This document shows positions 17,269 through 27,086 of a stretch of DNA of 41,138 nt, piece after piece. The notes beneath the pieces are model-generated. The model searched no databases and was not told where the DNA came from. It was given only the letters and a program-made list of their open reading frames with translations. Numbering within the stretch: the first letter of the stretch is position 1; each line of letters begins with the position of its first letter. Position numbers and translations under genes: made by a program. Source of the DNA: Nostocaceae cyanobacterium (GTDB lineage Bacteria; Cyanobacteriota; Cyanobacteriia; Cyanobacteriales; Nostocaceae); NCBI GenBank assembly GCA_030065825.1, contig JASJCY010000050.1, positions 1 through 41,138 of the forward strand. Direction: 5' to 3'.

Positions 17269-18432
17269 GTGGATATTCAAATTGGGCGGGGTAAAATGGC
17301 TCGCAGAGCCTACGGTATAGATGAAATCGCTTTAGTTCCTGGTAATCGGACACTCGATCCGAGTTTGGCAGATACTAAATGGCAAATAGGCAATATTGAA
17401 CGAGAAATACCAATTATTGCCAGCGCTATGGATGGAGTTGTAGATGTAGGCATGGCGGTGCATTTATCACAACTAGGGGCATTGGGAGTCCTCAACTTAG
17501 AGGGCATTCAAACTCGCTATGCCGACCCAACGCCAATTTTAGATCGTATCGCCTCAGTAGGCAAAGATGAATTTGTCTCCTTGATGCAAGAAGTTTATGC
17601 CGAACCTATTAAGCCAGAACTCATAGAACAGCGGATTGAGGAAATTAAACAGCAAGGGGGTATCGCAGCCGTTAGCGCTACCCCCGCAGGTGCAAGCAAA
17701 TATGGTGAAGCTGTCACCAAAGCTGGGGCAGATTTATTTTTCGTCCAAGCTACAGTAGTATCTACAGCACACCTATCCCCAGAGTCTATTATACCCTTGG
17801 ATTTAGGGGCTTTCTGTCGGGATATGCCCATGCCAGTCATTTTAGGTAACTGCGTCACCTACGAAGTTGCCTTAAACTTGATGAAAGCAGGTGCAGCCGC
17901 AGTCATGGTAGGAATTGGTCCTGGTGCAGCTTGTACTTCTCGTGGTGTACTAGGTGTAGGTGTACCCCAAGCAACTGCGATCGCAGATTGTGCCGCAGCC
18001 AGGGATGATTTTTACCAAGAAACTGGTAACTATGTACAGGTAATAGCTGATGGTGGTTTAATCACTGGGGGTGATATTTGTAAGTGTATTGCCTGTGGTG
18101 CTGATGGCGTCATGATTGGTTCTCCCTTCGCTAGGGCAGCAGAAGCCCCAGGACAGGGTTATCATTGGGGAATGGCGACTCCCAGCCCAGTTTTACCCCG
18201 TGGTACGCGCATTCGGGTGGGTACTACTGGTAGTTTAAAGCAAATCCTCACAGGACCCGCAGGATTGGATGACGGTACCCACAATCTTTTAGGTGCCTTA
18301 AAAACTAGTATGGGGACTTTAGGAGCTAAAAATATCAAAGAAATGCAGCAAGTAGAAGTTGTAATTGCTCCTTCCTTACTAACTGAAGGAAAAGTCTACC
18401 AAAAAGCCCAGCAATTAGGTATGGGTAAATAG
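17269..18432 (+). CDS. guaB3: GuaB3 family IMP dehydrogenase-related protein
   Basis: 387 residues, a (beta/alpha)8-barrel of the IMP dehydrogenase/GMP reductase superfamily without the CBS pair found in canonical GuaB. Catalytic Cys222 lies in [10 protein letters not shown], corresponding to the GSICTTR loop of IMPDH. The phosphate-binding segment [23 protein letters not shown] is intact, as is RIRVGTTGS. GuaB3 is a divergent clade common in cyanobacteria and actinobacteria; some members oxidise IMP to XMP. The start is GTG at 17269, which gives the conserved family opening [20 protein letters not shown]. Monocistronic as far as seen; three hairpin repeats follow directly. Confidence 0.92.
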   Translation: MDIQIGRGKMARRAYGIDEIALVPGNRTLDPSLADTKWQIGNIEREIPIIASAMDGVVDVGMAVHLSQLGALGVLNLEGIQTRYADPTPILDRIASVGKDEFVSLMQEVYAEPIKPELIEQRIEEIKQQGGIAAVSATPAGASKYGEAVTKAGADLFFVQATVVSTAHLSPESIIPLDLGAFCRDMPMPVILGNCVTYEVALNLMKAGAAAVMVGIGPGAACTSRGVLGVGVPQATAIADCAAARDDFYQETGNYVQVIADGGLITGGDICKCIACGADGVMIGSPFARAAEAPGQGYHWGMATPSPVLPRGTRIRVGTTGSLKQILTGPAGLDDGTHNLLGALKTSMGTLGAKNIKEMQQVEVVIAPSLLTEGKVYQKAQQLGMGK

Positions 18433-18444
18433 AGGAGATGGGGA

Positions 18445-18527
18445 GAGTAGGGGTGGGGTTTCCCCACCCGGGAGTAGGGGTGGGGTTTCCCCACCCGGGA
18501 GTAGGGGTGGGGTTTCCCCACCCGGGA
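18445..18527. repeat. 27-bp hairpin repeat, three copies
   Basis: Three exact copies, period 27, of GAGTAGGGGTGGGG plus TTTCCCCACCCGG. Each forms a GGGTGGGG/CCCCACCC hairpin. It begins 13 bp after the guaB3 stop and may act as a transcription barrier, although no T-run is present. Confidence 0.85.
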
Positions 18528-18711
18528 GTAGAGCAAGACATAGAGGCTCAAAGAGCAGGAGATTAATAACTCTTAACTTTTAACTGTTCACTCCTAACTC
18601 CCCTCCTTCTATCTCCTTTCCTCCTACCTCCCAACCCATAGCAACATCAAATCCACAAAAGAAATTTTTCCATTCTCTCAAACAGTTACTGGAAAAATCA
18701 CATCTGTCGCC

Positions 18712-18717
18712 TACAAT
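18712..18717 (+). promoter_or_regulatory. -10 element of the Yfr1 promoter
   Basis: TACAAT, placed 6-7 nt before the expected 5' end of Yfr1. No good -35 hexamer is seen at the standard distance (TTACTG lies 20 bp upstream). Confidence 0.5.
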
Positions 18718-18723
18718 AGAAAT

Positions 18724-18795
18724 AGCGGAGACGCATGTTTCCGTTCACTCCTCACACCACACTCCGCCCGAACTACTGTTCGGGCGGTTCCTTAT
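18724..18795 (+). ncRNA. yfr1: Yfr1 regulatory small RNA
   Basis: The diagnostic Yfr1 single-stranded motif ACTCCTCACAC is present at 18747-18757. It is flanked by two hairpins: a 5' stem CGGAGAC/GTTTCCG (18726-18743) and a 3' terminator-like stem CCGCCCGAAC/GTTCGGGCGG (18764-18787, loop TACT). Motif, architecture and position upstream of trxA all match Yfr1, an almost universal cyanobacterial antisense regulator that pairs with mRNA translation starts, including porin-type outer-membrane genes. Exact ends are estimated. Confidence 0.9.
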
Positions 18796-18926
18796 GGTAT
18801 AAAATAAATACAGGAGTAATGCTGGAGCTTCTTTGCAAAAGTACATTCTTCACCAGCAAGCCTAGGTTTTTGCTATGGTAGAATTTTCACGAAACCAATA
18901 AATAAAGTAGTTAAAGGTTTGTCCGC

Positions 18927-19250
18927 ATGTCAGCAGCTACACCAGTTACAGACGCATCTTTTCAGCAGGATGTCTTAGACAGCGAAGTTCCAGTTCTAGT
19001 GGACTTTTGGGCACCTTGGTGCGGTCCGTGCCGCATGGTAGCACCAGTGGTCGATGAAATCGCTCAACAGTATGAAGGTCAAATCAAGGTTGTTAAAGTT
19101 AACACCGATGACAATCCTAATGTTGCTAGCAAATATGGCATCCGCAGCATTCCCACGTTGATGATTTTTAAAGATGGACAAAAAGTTGATATGGTGGTTG
19201 GTGCCGTGCCAAAAACTACATTAGCTAATACCCTGGAAAAGTATCTTTGA
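18927..19250 (+). CDS. trxA: Thioredoxin
   Basis: 107 residues, full length for an m-type thioredoxin. The redox motif WCGPCR (Trp31 to Arg36; active Cys32 and Cys35) and the cis-proline segment RSIPTLMIF are intact. It reduces protein disulfides and in cyanobacteria links photosynthetic electron flow to enzyme activity. ATG at 18927 is preceded by AAAGG. About 130 bp downstream of Yfr1, a conserved cyanobacterial arrangement. Followed by a rho-independent terminator. Confidence 0.97.
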   Translation: MSAATPVTDASFQQDVLDSEVPVLVDFWAPWCGPCRMVAPVVDEIAQQYEGQIKVVKVNTDDNPNVASKYGIRSIPTLMIFKDGQKVDMVVGAVPKTTLANTLEKYL

Positions 19251-19300
19251 AACTAAGTCCCTTGTGTTGGGAAAAATGTAAAAAATTGTAAACAAAATTG

Positions 19301-19325
19301 AGAGGCGAAAACCTTCGCCTCTTTT
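19301..19325 (+). terminator. Rho-independent terminator of trxA
   Basis: Stem AGAGGCGA/TCGCCTCT with a short loop, followed by TTTT. It lies 50 bp after the trxA stop. Confidence 0.88.
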
Positions 19326-19486
19326 AAAACTTTTTCTAGTTATAGTTTACTGTTTGTGTGATACATTACACCTTACACCTTGGACTTCAAAAGTAGAGGT
19401 GCTTTTTTATTGACAAAATTTTGTAGTTACCACAAATTCCGTACCCTCTCTAGGTAAAATAGAAAGCCGTTGCGGCAGTATTAATC

Positions 19487-20557
19487 ATGACCTCATCTGC
19501 GTCGTTTGATACATTAGAGTCTTTACAAGCGGATATCGCTGGATTAATAGAACGTTTACCGACATTAAAGCATCAGCAATTCATCCAGCAGGCATTAGCT
19601 ACCATAGTGCGTCTAGCTGGAAATGAAATTGATCGCCTAGATTGGAAAATATTGTCGGCTTCCCTAGCAGACATGGAAAGAGGGTTTGAGCTTTTCTATA
19701 CTTACCGACATGTACGTAAGGTCACCGTCTTTGGATCTGCCCGTTTATCGCCAGAAACTCCAGAATACCGCATGGCGACTGACTTTGCCCGGGTGGTTAC
19801 TAAATTAGGATTTATGGTGATGACAGGGGGTGGTGGTGGTATAATGCAAGCAGGTAACGAAGGTGCGGGGCGAGAAAATTCTTTTGGTTTAAACATTCAA
19901 TTGCCCTTTGAACAGCAAGCAAACCCCATTATCGAAGGGGATGACAAACTGATCCACTTTAAGTATTTCTTCACCCGCAAGCTGTTTCTCCTCAAAGAAA
20001 GCGATGCTGTGGCGTTATTTCCTGGCGGTTTTGGCACCCAAGACGAAGCTTTTGAATGCATGACCTTAAGCCAAACTGGTAAATTTGGACCCGTACCAGT
20101 GGTATTTATTGACCGTCCTGGTGGTGATTACTGGCGGTCTTGGAGTGAATATGTTCATAAACAATTGTTACAAACTGGTCTGGTAAGTCCTGAAGATCCC
20201 AGCCTGTATACAATTACGGACAACTTGGAAGTGGCTTGCAGTGCCATTACCCGTTTTTACCAAGTATATCACTCTAGTCGCTACGTAGGCGATCGCTTGG
20301 TTATCCGTTTGAAGACAGAACTATCAGATGCTGAAGTTGAACAGCTAAATGCCGATTTCAGCGATATTCTGGTGACGGGAAAAATAGAAAAAAGTCAGGC
20401 ATTACCCCAAGAAGGGCAAGATGAAACTGTGGAACTACCCCGTTTGCTATTGTACTTCAATCAACGGGATTTAGGACGTTTGTATCAGATGATTGCAGTT
20501 ATTAATCACATGGGTAAGCCTTCAGCAGAGGACAAAGCCCATCCCGAATTGAAGTAA
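19487..20557 (+). CDS. LOG-family (lysine decarboxylase-like) protein
   Basis: 356 residues. The Rossmann-type LOG domain spans about 75-270: VTVFGSARLS, the nucleotide-binding GGGGGIMQAGNEGA and the signature PGGFGTQDEAFE. LOG proteins of this type are phosphoribohydrolases that release bases from nucleoside monophosphates (cytokinin activation in plants) or bind related nucleotides. The large form seen here, with about 75 extra N-terminal residues and 90 C-terminal ones, is common in cyanobacteria, and its substrate is not established. Preceded by its own gap after the trxA terminator, so probably a single-gene unit. Confidence 0.88.
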   Translation: MTSSASFDTLESLQADIAGLIERLPTLKHQQFIQQALATIVRLAGNEIDRLDWKILSASLADMERGFELFYTYRHVRKVTVFGSARLSPETPEYRMATDFARVVTKLGFMVMTGGGGGIMQAGNEGAGRENSFGLNIQLPFEQQANPIIEGDDKLIHFKYFFTRKLFLLKESDAVALFPGGFGTQDEAFECMTLSQTGKFGPVPVVFIDRPGGDYWRSWSEYVHKQLLQTGLVSPEDPSLYTITDNLEVACSAITRFYQVYHSSRYVGDRLVIRLKTELSDAEVEQLNADFSDILVTGKIEKSQALPQEGQDETVELPRLLLYFNQRDLGRLYQMIAVINHMGKPSAEDKAHPELK

Positions 20558-20567
20558 GGAAGTGCAG

Positions 20568-20650
20568 AGTTTGTAGGGGCGCAAAGCTTGCGCCCAAGAT
20601 TTAGGAGGGGCGCAGTTTGTAGGGGCGCAAAGCTTGCGCCCAAGATTTAG
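20568..20650. repeat. 46-bp repeat, two copies (GCGCAAAGCTTGCGC family)
   Basis: Two copies, period 46, with the dyad GGGGCGCAAAGCTTGCGCCC. Same family as the arrays at 10632 and 27087 in opposite orientation. Confidence 0.85.
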
Positions 20651-20713
20651 GATTTAGGAGTTATTAATCCCCCTTCCCTTGTCTTCCCCTACTCCTCCTA
20701 CTCCCCACTCTTC

Positions 20714-20904
20714 TGAGGGGCGAAACCCCGTGGGGCGCAAGCCGCAGCGCCCCTACCTCCCCATCTCCCCACTCTGCCCAGTCTTGTGAGGGGCGAAACC
20801 CTGTGGGGCGCAAGCCGCAGCGCCCCTACTTCCCCACTCTGCGCAGTCTTGTGAGGGGTAAAACCCCGTGGGGCGCAAGCCGCAGCGCCCCTACCTCCCC
20901 ATCT
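20714..20904. repeat. Dispersed hairpin repeat, three copies
   Basis: Three copies (starts 20714, 20787, 20852) of a module beginning TGAGGGGCGAAACCC and ending GCAGCGCCCCTAC. They form strong G/C hairpins and are separated by CCCCACTCTGC-type spacers. Fills the LOG/WD40 gap; no gene is seen. Confidence 0.85.
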
Positions 20905-21026
20905 CCCAAATGGTCTGTTGAGAAACTGTCCATACCATAAAACTGGCTCTAAGTTAGCGGGTGTAACATAGAAATTTACCTGCTGTTGGTTAATAGGGAA
21001 TTCTCGACACAGACTGGAAAGCTTTA

Positions 21027-23201
21027 TTGGCAGAAGATAAGGATAACCTCTCGAAACTACCTTGGGCAATTAATCCAGCTGTTTTGTTTAACCGCAGCAA
21101 GTACAGCAGTTCACCTATGACCAAACTCCACTGGCTAGAACTTACCGAATACGTTTCCTTATATGCCTCTGCGCTAGGAACTTTGGCAGCAGCTGTTACT
21201 CAACAGGTTGTCTATGCTGCTGCACCTTTAACTGTAGCTATTGGCTTGAATATTGCCAATCGGGAAAGATTAAGAAATTCCAATACGCAAAATCAGCAAG
21301 CATCTCTTGCCCAATTAGATTTATTCGTGGAACCCCTACGACAGCGTTTGGAAAATTTTGATGATTTTACCCAAAATTTGAAAACAACGACTCAAGAACA
21401 AATAGAGGAATTACAACGTTATCAGCAAGAACATGGTACTAGTTCTATTACTGAGAGTGTCATCAACTTAGATGTAATCAAACAAGAATTAAATCAAAAT
21501 ACTCAGGAAAAACTGGAGCCATTAAAGCAACAATTGGCACAGTTAAATACAAGTTATCAGCAACAAGAAGAGCGGTTACAAAAGTGGCAACAGTCTCTAA
21601 ATATTGATGGTATTAACCAGGGTTTGACGCAGTTGGATAATATTAATCAACAGTTGAATTCAATTAATCAGCAACAGATTGAACCACTGAAGCAGCAAAT
21701 TGCTCAGTTAAATACCAATAATCAGCAGCAACAAGAACAATTAAAACAATGGCAGCAATCATTTAATATTGAGACTATTAACCGAAGATTGGGACAGTTG
21801 GATAATATTGCCCAACAATTAAATTTAATTACTCAACAAAAAATCGAACCGCTGCAACAGCAACTAGGACAATTACAACAATGGCAGAAGTCTGTAAATA
21901 TTGATGCTATCAACCAACGCTTAACACAACTGGATACAATTACTCAACAGTTGAATAGCAGTAACAATCAACAACAAATTGAATCATTGCGACAGCGTTT
22001 AGCAGAATTAGATGCTTTGATTCAACGGTTAAATTCAAGCAATCAGCAACGACTGCAACAACTCCAGACAGAACAACAGAGTTTAAAAATTTCTTTCAAC
22101 CAAATAGCCCAGCAATTGAATCAACAAGTCCCACCAGCTATTCAACCACCAGCAAATTTGCTACCCCCTCCACCAGCACCACAACCTATTTTGCCACCAC
22201 CTCCACCAATAGAGAAACAGCTAGAGAAACAACAGTTACCTCCTCAGCCACCCACAGTACAAGCATCTGTACCAGTTGTAATTAAATCTACTTCACAGCC
22301 TACAATTCTCCAGGATTTAAAATCCCTAGAAACTCTCCAAGGACATTCAGAAAAAGTATTGTCTGTGGCTTTTAGTCCCAATGGAGAAATATTAGCTAGT
22401 GCTAGCGCAGATCAAACCATCAAAATTTGGCATTTAGCTAGTCGTGAACCCCAGACAATTAAAGTTTCTGCTGTAGTAAATTCTGTGGCTTATAGTCCAG
22501 ATGGGAAAATATTAGCCAGTGGTAGTGATGACCAAATTATTCAATTATGGAATGTAGATACAGGTGAAGAAATTTGCACTTTCAGGGGACATAAAGATAA
22601 AGTTTATGCTGTAGCATTTAGTCCAGATGGCAAAACTTTAGCTAGTGGTAGTCAAGATAAAAGTATTAAGATTTGGTCTTTAGATACACGTGAAGAAATA
22701 TATATGCTTACAGGACATACAGATGAGGTTTTATGTATTGCTTTTAGTTTAGATGGTAAGATTTTAGCCAGTGGTGCTGGTAATGATGATAGAACAATCA
22801 AAATTTGGCATTTAAATCAAAATAAATTCCTCACCCTTAAAGGACATTCTGGTTCCATTGCTGGTGTGCGTAGCGTCGCTTTTAGCCCAGATGGTAAAAC
22901 TTTAGCCAGTGGTAGTCAAGACAAGACGATTAAATTATGGAATGTGGAAAACGGTACAGAAATTCGCACCCTTACTGGGCATGAAGATGATATTTTTGCT
23001 GTAGCTTTTAGCCCAGATGGTAAAACTTTAGCTAGTGGTAGTTATGATAAAACTATTAAATTATGGCGAGTAGATACAGGGGAAGAAATACGTACTATTG
23101 TAGAGAATAAAGGTGCGATTTATAGTCTGAGTTTTAGTCCAGATGGTCAGACCTTGGCTAGTGGAAATGGGGACAAGACAATTACATTATTGCCTTGTTG
23201 A
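21027..23201 (+). CDS. Membrane-proximal coiled-coil protein with seven WD40 repeats
   Basis: 724 residues. The N-terminus has a hydrophobic stretch (about 41-78, YVSLYASALGTLAAAVTQ and AAPLTVAIGLNIA), then a long Gln/Asn-rich coiled coil (about 85-370). The coil contains repeats of the type WQQSLNIDGINQGLTQLDNI every 44-55 residues. A Pro-rich hinge (PPPPAPQPILPPPPP) leads to seven WD40 repeats (about 430-724), enough for one closed propeller, with GH...SVAFSPDGKTLASGSxDKTIKLW units. It is likely a scaffold for protein-protein contact. TTG at 21027 has GGAAAG upstream; ATG at 21117 is the alternative start. A clear terminator follows. Confidence 0.88.
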   Translation: MAEDKDNLSKLPWAINPAVLFNRSKYSSSPMTKLHWLELTEYVSLYASALGTLAAAVTQQVVYAAAPLTVAIGLNIANRERLRNSNTQNQQASLAQLDLFVEPLRQRLENFDDFTQNLKTTTQEQIEELQRYQQEHGTSSITESVINLDVIKQELNQNTQEKLEPLKQQLAQLNTSYQQQEERLQKWQQSLNIDGINQGLTQLDNINQQLNSINQQQIEPLKQQIAQLNTNNQQQQEQLKQWQQSFNIETINRRLGQLDNIAQQLNLITQQKIEPLQQQLGQLQQWQKSVNIDAINQRLTQLDTITQQLNSSNNQQQIESLRQRLAELDALIQRLNSSNQQRLQQLQTEQQSLKISFNQIAQQLNQQVPPAIQPPANLLPPPPAPQPILPPPPPIEKQLEKQQLPPQPPTVQASVPVVIKSTSQPTILQDLKSLETLQGHSEKVLSVAFSPNGEILASASADQTIKIWHLASREPQTIKVSAVVNSVAYSPDGKILASGSDDQIIQLWNVDTGEEICTFRGHKDKVYAVAFSPDGKTLASGSQDKSIKIWSLDTREEIYMLTGHTDEVLCIAFSLDGKILASGAGNDDRTIKIWHLNQNKFLTLKGHSGSIAGVRSVAFSPDGKTLASGSQDKTIKLWNVENGTEIRTLTGHEDDIFAVAFSPDGKTLASGSYDKTIKLWRVDTGEEIRTIVENKGAIYSLSFSPDGQTLASGNGDKTITLLPC

Positions 23202-23232
23202 TTAGCACACATATTGCACTTGGGTTAAAAAG

Positions 23233-23259
23233 CTCGGCAGCGCTTTGCCGAGGTTTTTT
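23233..23259 (+). terminator. Rho-independent terminator
   Basis: Stem CTCGGCA/TGCCGAG with loop GCGCTT, followed by TTTTTT. It lies 30 bp after the WD40 gene stop. Confidence 0.92.
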
Positions 23260-23400
23260 GGTCTGATTGATAATGGTTGATAATGGTGCAAGATATGAAT
23301 TAGATAAAACCGTTTAAATACTTTTCCCCTTTACCATTTACCATTTACCATTTACGCTGGTTATGATTGTTTTGATTTTGACATTAAAATTTAAATTCCC

Positions 23401-23913
23401 ATGGCAAAAACTCCTTTGATTTCTTCAATCATCACCAGTACCCTACTCATATCCACCTTTTTTACTTGGGGTGTAAAAGTTGCTCAGGCAAAACGTCCTA
23501 TATCTCTGTTAAATGCTAGATGTGTTAACAGTGGAATTGGTAGTGTCCGCGAGAAAAAGAGTGATATTTCTATAGGTAAAGCAGTTTATACCAGTCGGTT
23601 TTCTTTTGGACCAGGCTATCGTTCTGCTGCCATGACCTGTAAAATCAAACCAGATAAAAGTCCCCTACCTATCTTTCAAACCCTGAATCTGGGATTTGGT
23701 ATGCGCGATAATGATACCAGAAGTCCCAGTGTTGAGGTAAATATTTACGTAGATGGTCAGCAGGTAGAAACTCGCACTGTTGCCCCTACACAACGAGCCA
23801 ATTTGTCTGTGAATGTCAGCAATGCCAGTAACATCGCTATTGAGGCAATTTGCTCTAGTCAAACCCAATACTGTAATCGAGTTTACTTTTTTGACGCCGA
23901 TTTAGAACAGTAA
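23401..23913 (+). CDS. Small exported protein, possible NPCBM-like fold
   Basis: 170 residues with a Sec signal peptide (1-30; MAKTPLISSIITSTLLIS..., cleavage near AQA-KR). The mature part has four Cys (C41, C80, C151, C157 by estimate), consistent with disulfides in the periplasm or outside the cell. A beta-rich core, GFGMRDNDTRSPSVEVNIYV followed by DGQQVETRTV, resembles carbohydrate-binding NPCBM-type domains; this is a weak resemblance. ATG at 23401 follows an AT-rich leader. It stands alone, between the WD40 gene terminator and the convergent rel gene. Confidence 0.72.
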   Translation: MAKTPLISSIITSTLLISTFFTWGVKVAQAKRPISLLNARCVNSGIGSVREKKSDISIGKAVYTSRFSFGPGYRSAAMTCKIKPDKSPLPIFQTLNLGFGMRDNDTRSPSVEVNIYVDGQQVETRTVAPTQRANLSVNVSNASNIAIEAICSSQTQYCNRVYFFDADLEQ

Positions 23914-24026
23914 ATTATTCGAGGGATTAGGAGGTGCAAAGTGAGTTAGTAGGGGCACAGGACTGCTGTGCCCCTACAGGAGGTGTAAAGTTAGTTAGTA
24001 GGGGCTGTCTCCCCAGTCCCCAGTTT

Positions 24027-26303
24027 CTAATTATCAACCTGACTAACGCGACGGATATTGAGAATATCACTCATTTTCTTAATTTGGGTAAACAGTTGTT
24101 CTAATTGAGTGCGATCGCGGACTTCAATCACCAAATCAATTAAAGCGGGTTTACCAGGATCTGTTTTCACGTTGGCACGACGGACGTTAATTCCTTGGTC
24201 GCTTAACCGTGACAAAATATCTTTGAAAACTCCAACCCGATCGAGGGTTTCAATTTGGATCTTCACTGGATAACCTGAATAACGGTTGCCATTTTGCTCA
24301 CTTGTATTCCACTTCACAGGAACCAGACGTTCGCATTCCATTGTTTCCAGATTGTGACATCCTTGGTGATGAATTTTGATGCCCTTTCCTCGGGTAACTA
24401 CACCAATAATGGGTTCATTGGGAATGGGATGGCAACACTTAGCTAAATCGTATAGTAAGCCTTCTACCCCCCAAATTGGTGAATCACTAGGGCGAGAAGA
24501 AATAGAGGTATCCCTGGCTATTTTAGGGGTGGATGTGGGGAAGTTTGGTGGGACTTCTGATTCAGTTGTGAGTGGTTCTTGTGATTTAATTACTTCTCGC
24601 CAGCGATTTAGTACTTGGTTGAGAGTAATTTCACCGTAACCTAAACCAGCAAGTAAATCTTCTACATTTTGGTAATTGGATTTTTCGGCTACAGTCTGCA
24701 TAGCATGGGACTTAAGCAGATTATCAAAGCCGGTTCTACCAAGTTCTTTTTCTAATAATTCTCGACCCCGGGCAATATTTTCTTCTTTGTGCGATCGCTT
24801 ATACCATTGCTTAATACGATTCTTCGCCAGACTGGTTCTGACAAAGTTTAACCAATCTAAACTGGGATGGCTGTTCTTTTGGGTGATAATATCCACAATA
24901 TCCCCATTTTGCAATGATGTGGATAAGGGTATCATACGCCCATTTACCCGTGCTCCTGCACAGTGATTACCCACCTCGGTATGAATGCGATAAGCAAAAT
25001 CTATGGGGGTAGAACTAGCATTTAAGGGGATTACATCTCCCCTAGGAGTGAAGACATAAACATCATCTTCAAACAGATTATCTTTGACACTTTCTAAATA
25101 TTCTTGGGCATCGTTGAGGTCATTTTGCCATTCTAACAACTGCCGCAACCAAGTAAACTTTTCATCTGTTCCACTTAAGTTAGTAGTACTTGAACCACCG
25201 CTTTCTTTATACTTCCAGTGCGCTGCAATTCCATATTCGGCAATATGGTGCATTTCCATGGTACGGATTTGAATTTCTAGAGGACGACCCCAAGGTGCAA
25301 TTACTCCAGTATGCAACGATTGATAACGGTTGGGTTTTGGTAGTCCAATATAATCTTTAAATCTGCCGGGAATCGGACGAAAAACATCGTGAACTACAGC
25401 CAAAGCGCGGTAACATTCTTCATTTGTTTGCACAATTATGCGCAGTGCTGCTAAATCATAAATTTCGTGAAATTCTTTATGTTGGCGTTGCATCTTTTGG
25501 TAAATACTAAAAAGATGCTTGGGTCTTCCACTCAAATCCAAGCATTTAATATCTGCCTTTGCCAACCTATCCTGCAACATTTCCCTAACTTGCTTTAATT
25601 TATCTTCCCTAGCACCGCGTTTTTCGGCTACCAATTGCTGCATATGGCGAAATGCATCGGGTTCTAGATATTTAAAAGATAAGTCTTCCAATTCCCATTT
25701 AATCCGCCAAATTCCTAAGCGATTAGCCAAGGGTGCAAAGATTTCCTTGGTTTCTAAAGCAATGCGACGACGTTTTTCATCGCCTAAATGTTCCAAGGTG
25801 CGCATATTATGCAGACGGTCTGCTAACTTAACTACAATTACCCGAATATCTTTCGCCATCGCCAAAAACATGCGACGAAAGTTCTCTGCTTGACTTTCGG
25901 TTTTGCTCTTAAAATTAATTTTAGAAAGCTTGGTGACACCTTCCACTAATTGTCGTACTTCTTGCCCAAAGCGTTCTTCTATCTCTTCAATGGTAACTTC
26001 TGTATCCTCCACTACATCATGGAGAAATCCAGCTGCTATCATAACAGCACTGCCTCCCAAGTCACGCAGCAAATCAGCAACAGCAATGGGATGACAAATA
26101 TATGGTTCACCCGACTTGCGAAGCTGACCTTCGTGCAATTGATAGGCAAATTGAAATGCCTGGGCAATTAAAGCAATATCACTATAAATTTTGTTGCCAC
26201 TTGCTGCTTTGCCATTCTGAGTTGATGATGATTCATCCAAACACTGTTGTAACCATTCCGGGAGAGAAATGTCCATGGGTGATTTGGTAACTATGGCGCT
26301 CAT
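24027..26303 (-). CDS. spoT: Bifunctional (p)ppGpp synthetase/hydrolase Rel
   Basis: About 758 residues from ATG 26303, the usual length for cyanobacterial Rel/SpoT. The HD hydrolase domain shows HDVVED and the RLHNMRTLEHL motif. The synthetase domain follows (RIIVQTNEECYRAL, DYIGLPKPNRYQSLHTGV), then TGS (VYVFTPRGDVIPLN) and a C-terminal ACT domain (RVGVFKDILSRLSDQGINVRR). It makes and degrades the stringent-response alarmone in the cytoplasm. The frame extends upstream to a TTG at 26372, but that adds 23 Pro-rich residues not typical of the family. Key motifs of both activities are retained, so it is probably the main Rel of this genome. Confidence 0.94.
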   Translation of the reverse strand: MSAIVTKSPMDISLPEWLQQCLDESSSTQNGKAASGNKIYSDIALIAQAFQFAYQLHEGQLRKSGEPYICHPIAVADLLRDLGGSAVMIAAGFLHDVVEDTEVTIEEIEERFGQEVRQLVEGVTKLSKINFKSKTESQAENFRRMFLAMAKDIRVIVVKLADRLHNMRTLEHLGDEKRRRIALETKEIFAPLANRLGIWRIKWELEDLSFKYLEPDAFRHMQQLVAEKRGAREDKLKQVREMLQDRLAKADIKCLDLSGRPKHLFSIYQKMQRQHKEFHEIYDLAALRIIVQTNEECYRALAVVHDVFRPIPGRFKDYIGLPKPNRYQSLHTGVIAPWGRPLEIQIRTMEMHHIAEYGIAAHWKYKESGGSSTTNLSGTDEKFTWLRQLLEWQNDLNDAQEYLESVKDNLFEDDVYVFTPRGDVIPLNASSTPIDFAYRIHTEVGNHCAGARVNGRMIPLSTSLQNGDIVDIITQKNSHPSLDWLNFVRTSLAKNRIKQWYKRSHKEENIARGRELLEKELGRTGFDNLLKSHAMQTVAEKSNYQNVEDLLAGLGYGEITLNQVLNRWREVIKSQEPLTTESEVPPNFPTSTPKIARDTSISSRPSDSPIWGVEGLLYDLAKCCHPIPNEPIIGVVTRGKGIKIHHQGCHNLETMECERLVPVKWNTSEQNGNRYSGYPVKIQIETLDRVGVFKDILSRLSDQGINVRRANVKTDPGKPALIDLVIEVRDRTQLEQLFTQIKKMSDILNIRRVSQVDN

Positions 26304-26682
26304 ATTGGGAATAGGGGATGATTGGTAGTTGACGGGTTTAGGGGGAAACTGGTAAAAATGCAGGGACTGCAAGGTGACTTCCCGGAAGCTTGGATGGTTG
26401 ACGCTGTTTGGCTGCTGTCCACAATTTGGTCAACAAAATAAGCCATTGCTAAAACAATTAGCTGTGTGTCAGCACTGAAGCTAAAGCAGTGGGAAGGCAA
26501 TAATCTGCAACAGGGCAGCAAATTATCCAGTATAGATTCCCAGGATCATAATCTTAAAAATCCATAAATTGCAAACAAAGCCCAAAATATGGTCTTATAA
26601 ACCTGGAATTTTTAAATAAGGTTAGAACGTTTATTGTATAAGAAAAACTTGGTGAGATTCACATTATTTTCAAAAGTACTGG

Positions 26683-27039
26683 ATGTCTGTAACCCAACAA
26701 AAGTATCAAACATTCGCAACTTCCCTAGAAGCATTGCGTGAATATACCACCACTGCTGGAGTTGATGCACCCAAACTACGACAGCGTGCTGCCTCTTTGC
26801 AAGAATTTTATCAGCAGCAAATTCTGCCGTTGGCTAATCAAGACACAGAAAGTCAAAATCAAGGACGAATACTGTCTTTGCAAACAGAAATTAGTAAGCA
26901 ATTACGGCTGTTGGAGTTGGATGTAACTTTTTTTGCTGGTGCAAGAGTTGCTACCACAGCCCAAGCAAGACTACAGACAATAGAAAATCGCATCACCACT
27001 CTGTTGCGCTATTGTAATGCCATCTTGGAAAACCTGTAG
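26683..27039 (+). CDS. patD: PatD-like heterocyst frequency control protein
   Basis: 118 residues, all helical and soluble. The segment ISKQLRLLELDVTFF, then GARVATTAQARLQTI, resembles PatD, described in Anabaena as a protein that limits heterocyst frequency and is linked to FtsZ. Assignment is by recalled family pattern, not alignment. ATG at 26683 is 380 bp from the divergent rel start; that gap shows only AT-rich sequence with possible promoters and no gene. If correct, this gene supports a heterocyst-forming host. Confidence 0.65.
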   Translation: MSVTQQKYQTFATSLEALREYTTTAGVDAPKLRQRAASLQEFYQQQILPLANQDTESQNQGRILSLQTEISKQLRLLELDVTFFAGARVATTAQARLQTIENRITTLLRYCNAILENL

Positions 27040-27086
27040 GGACGGGGTTTCCCCGCCCGCAAGATGAGGAGGAAAATTCACTACTT

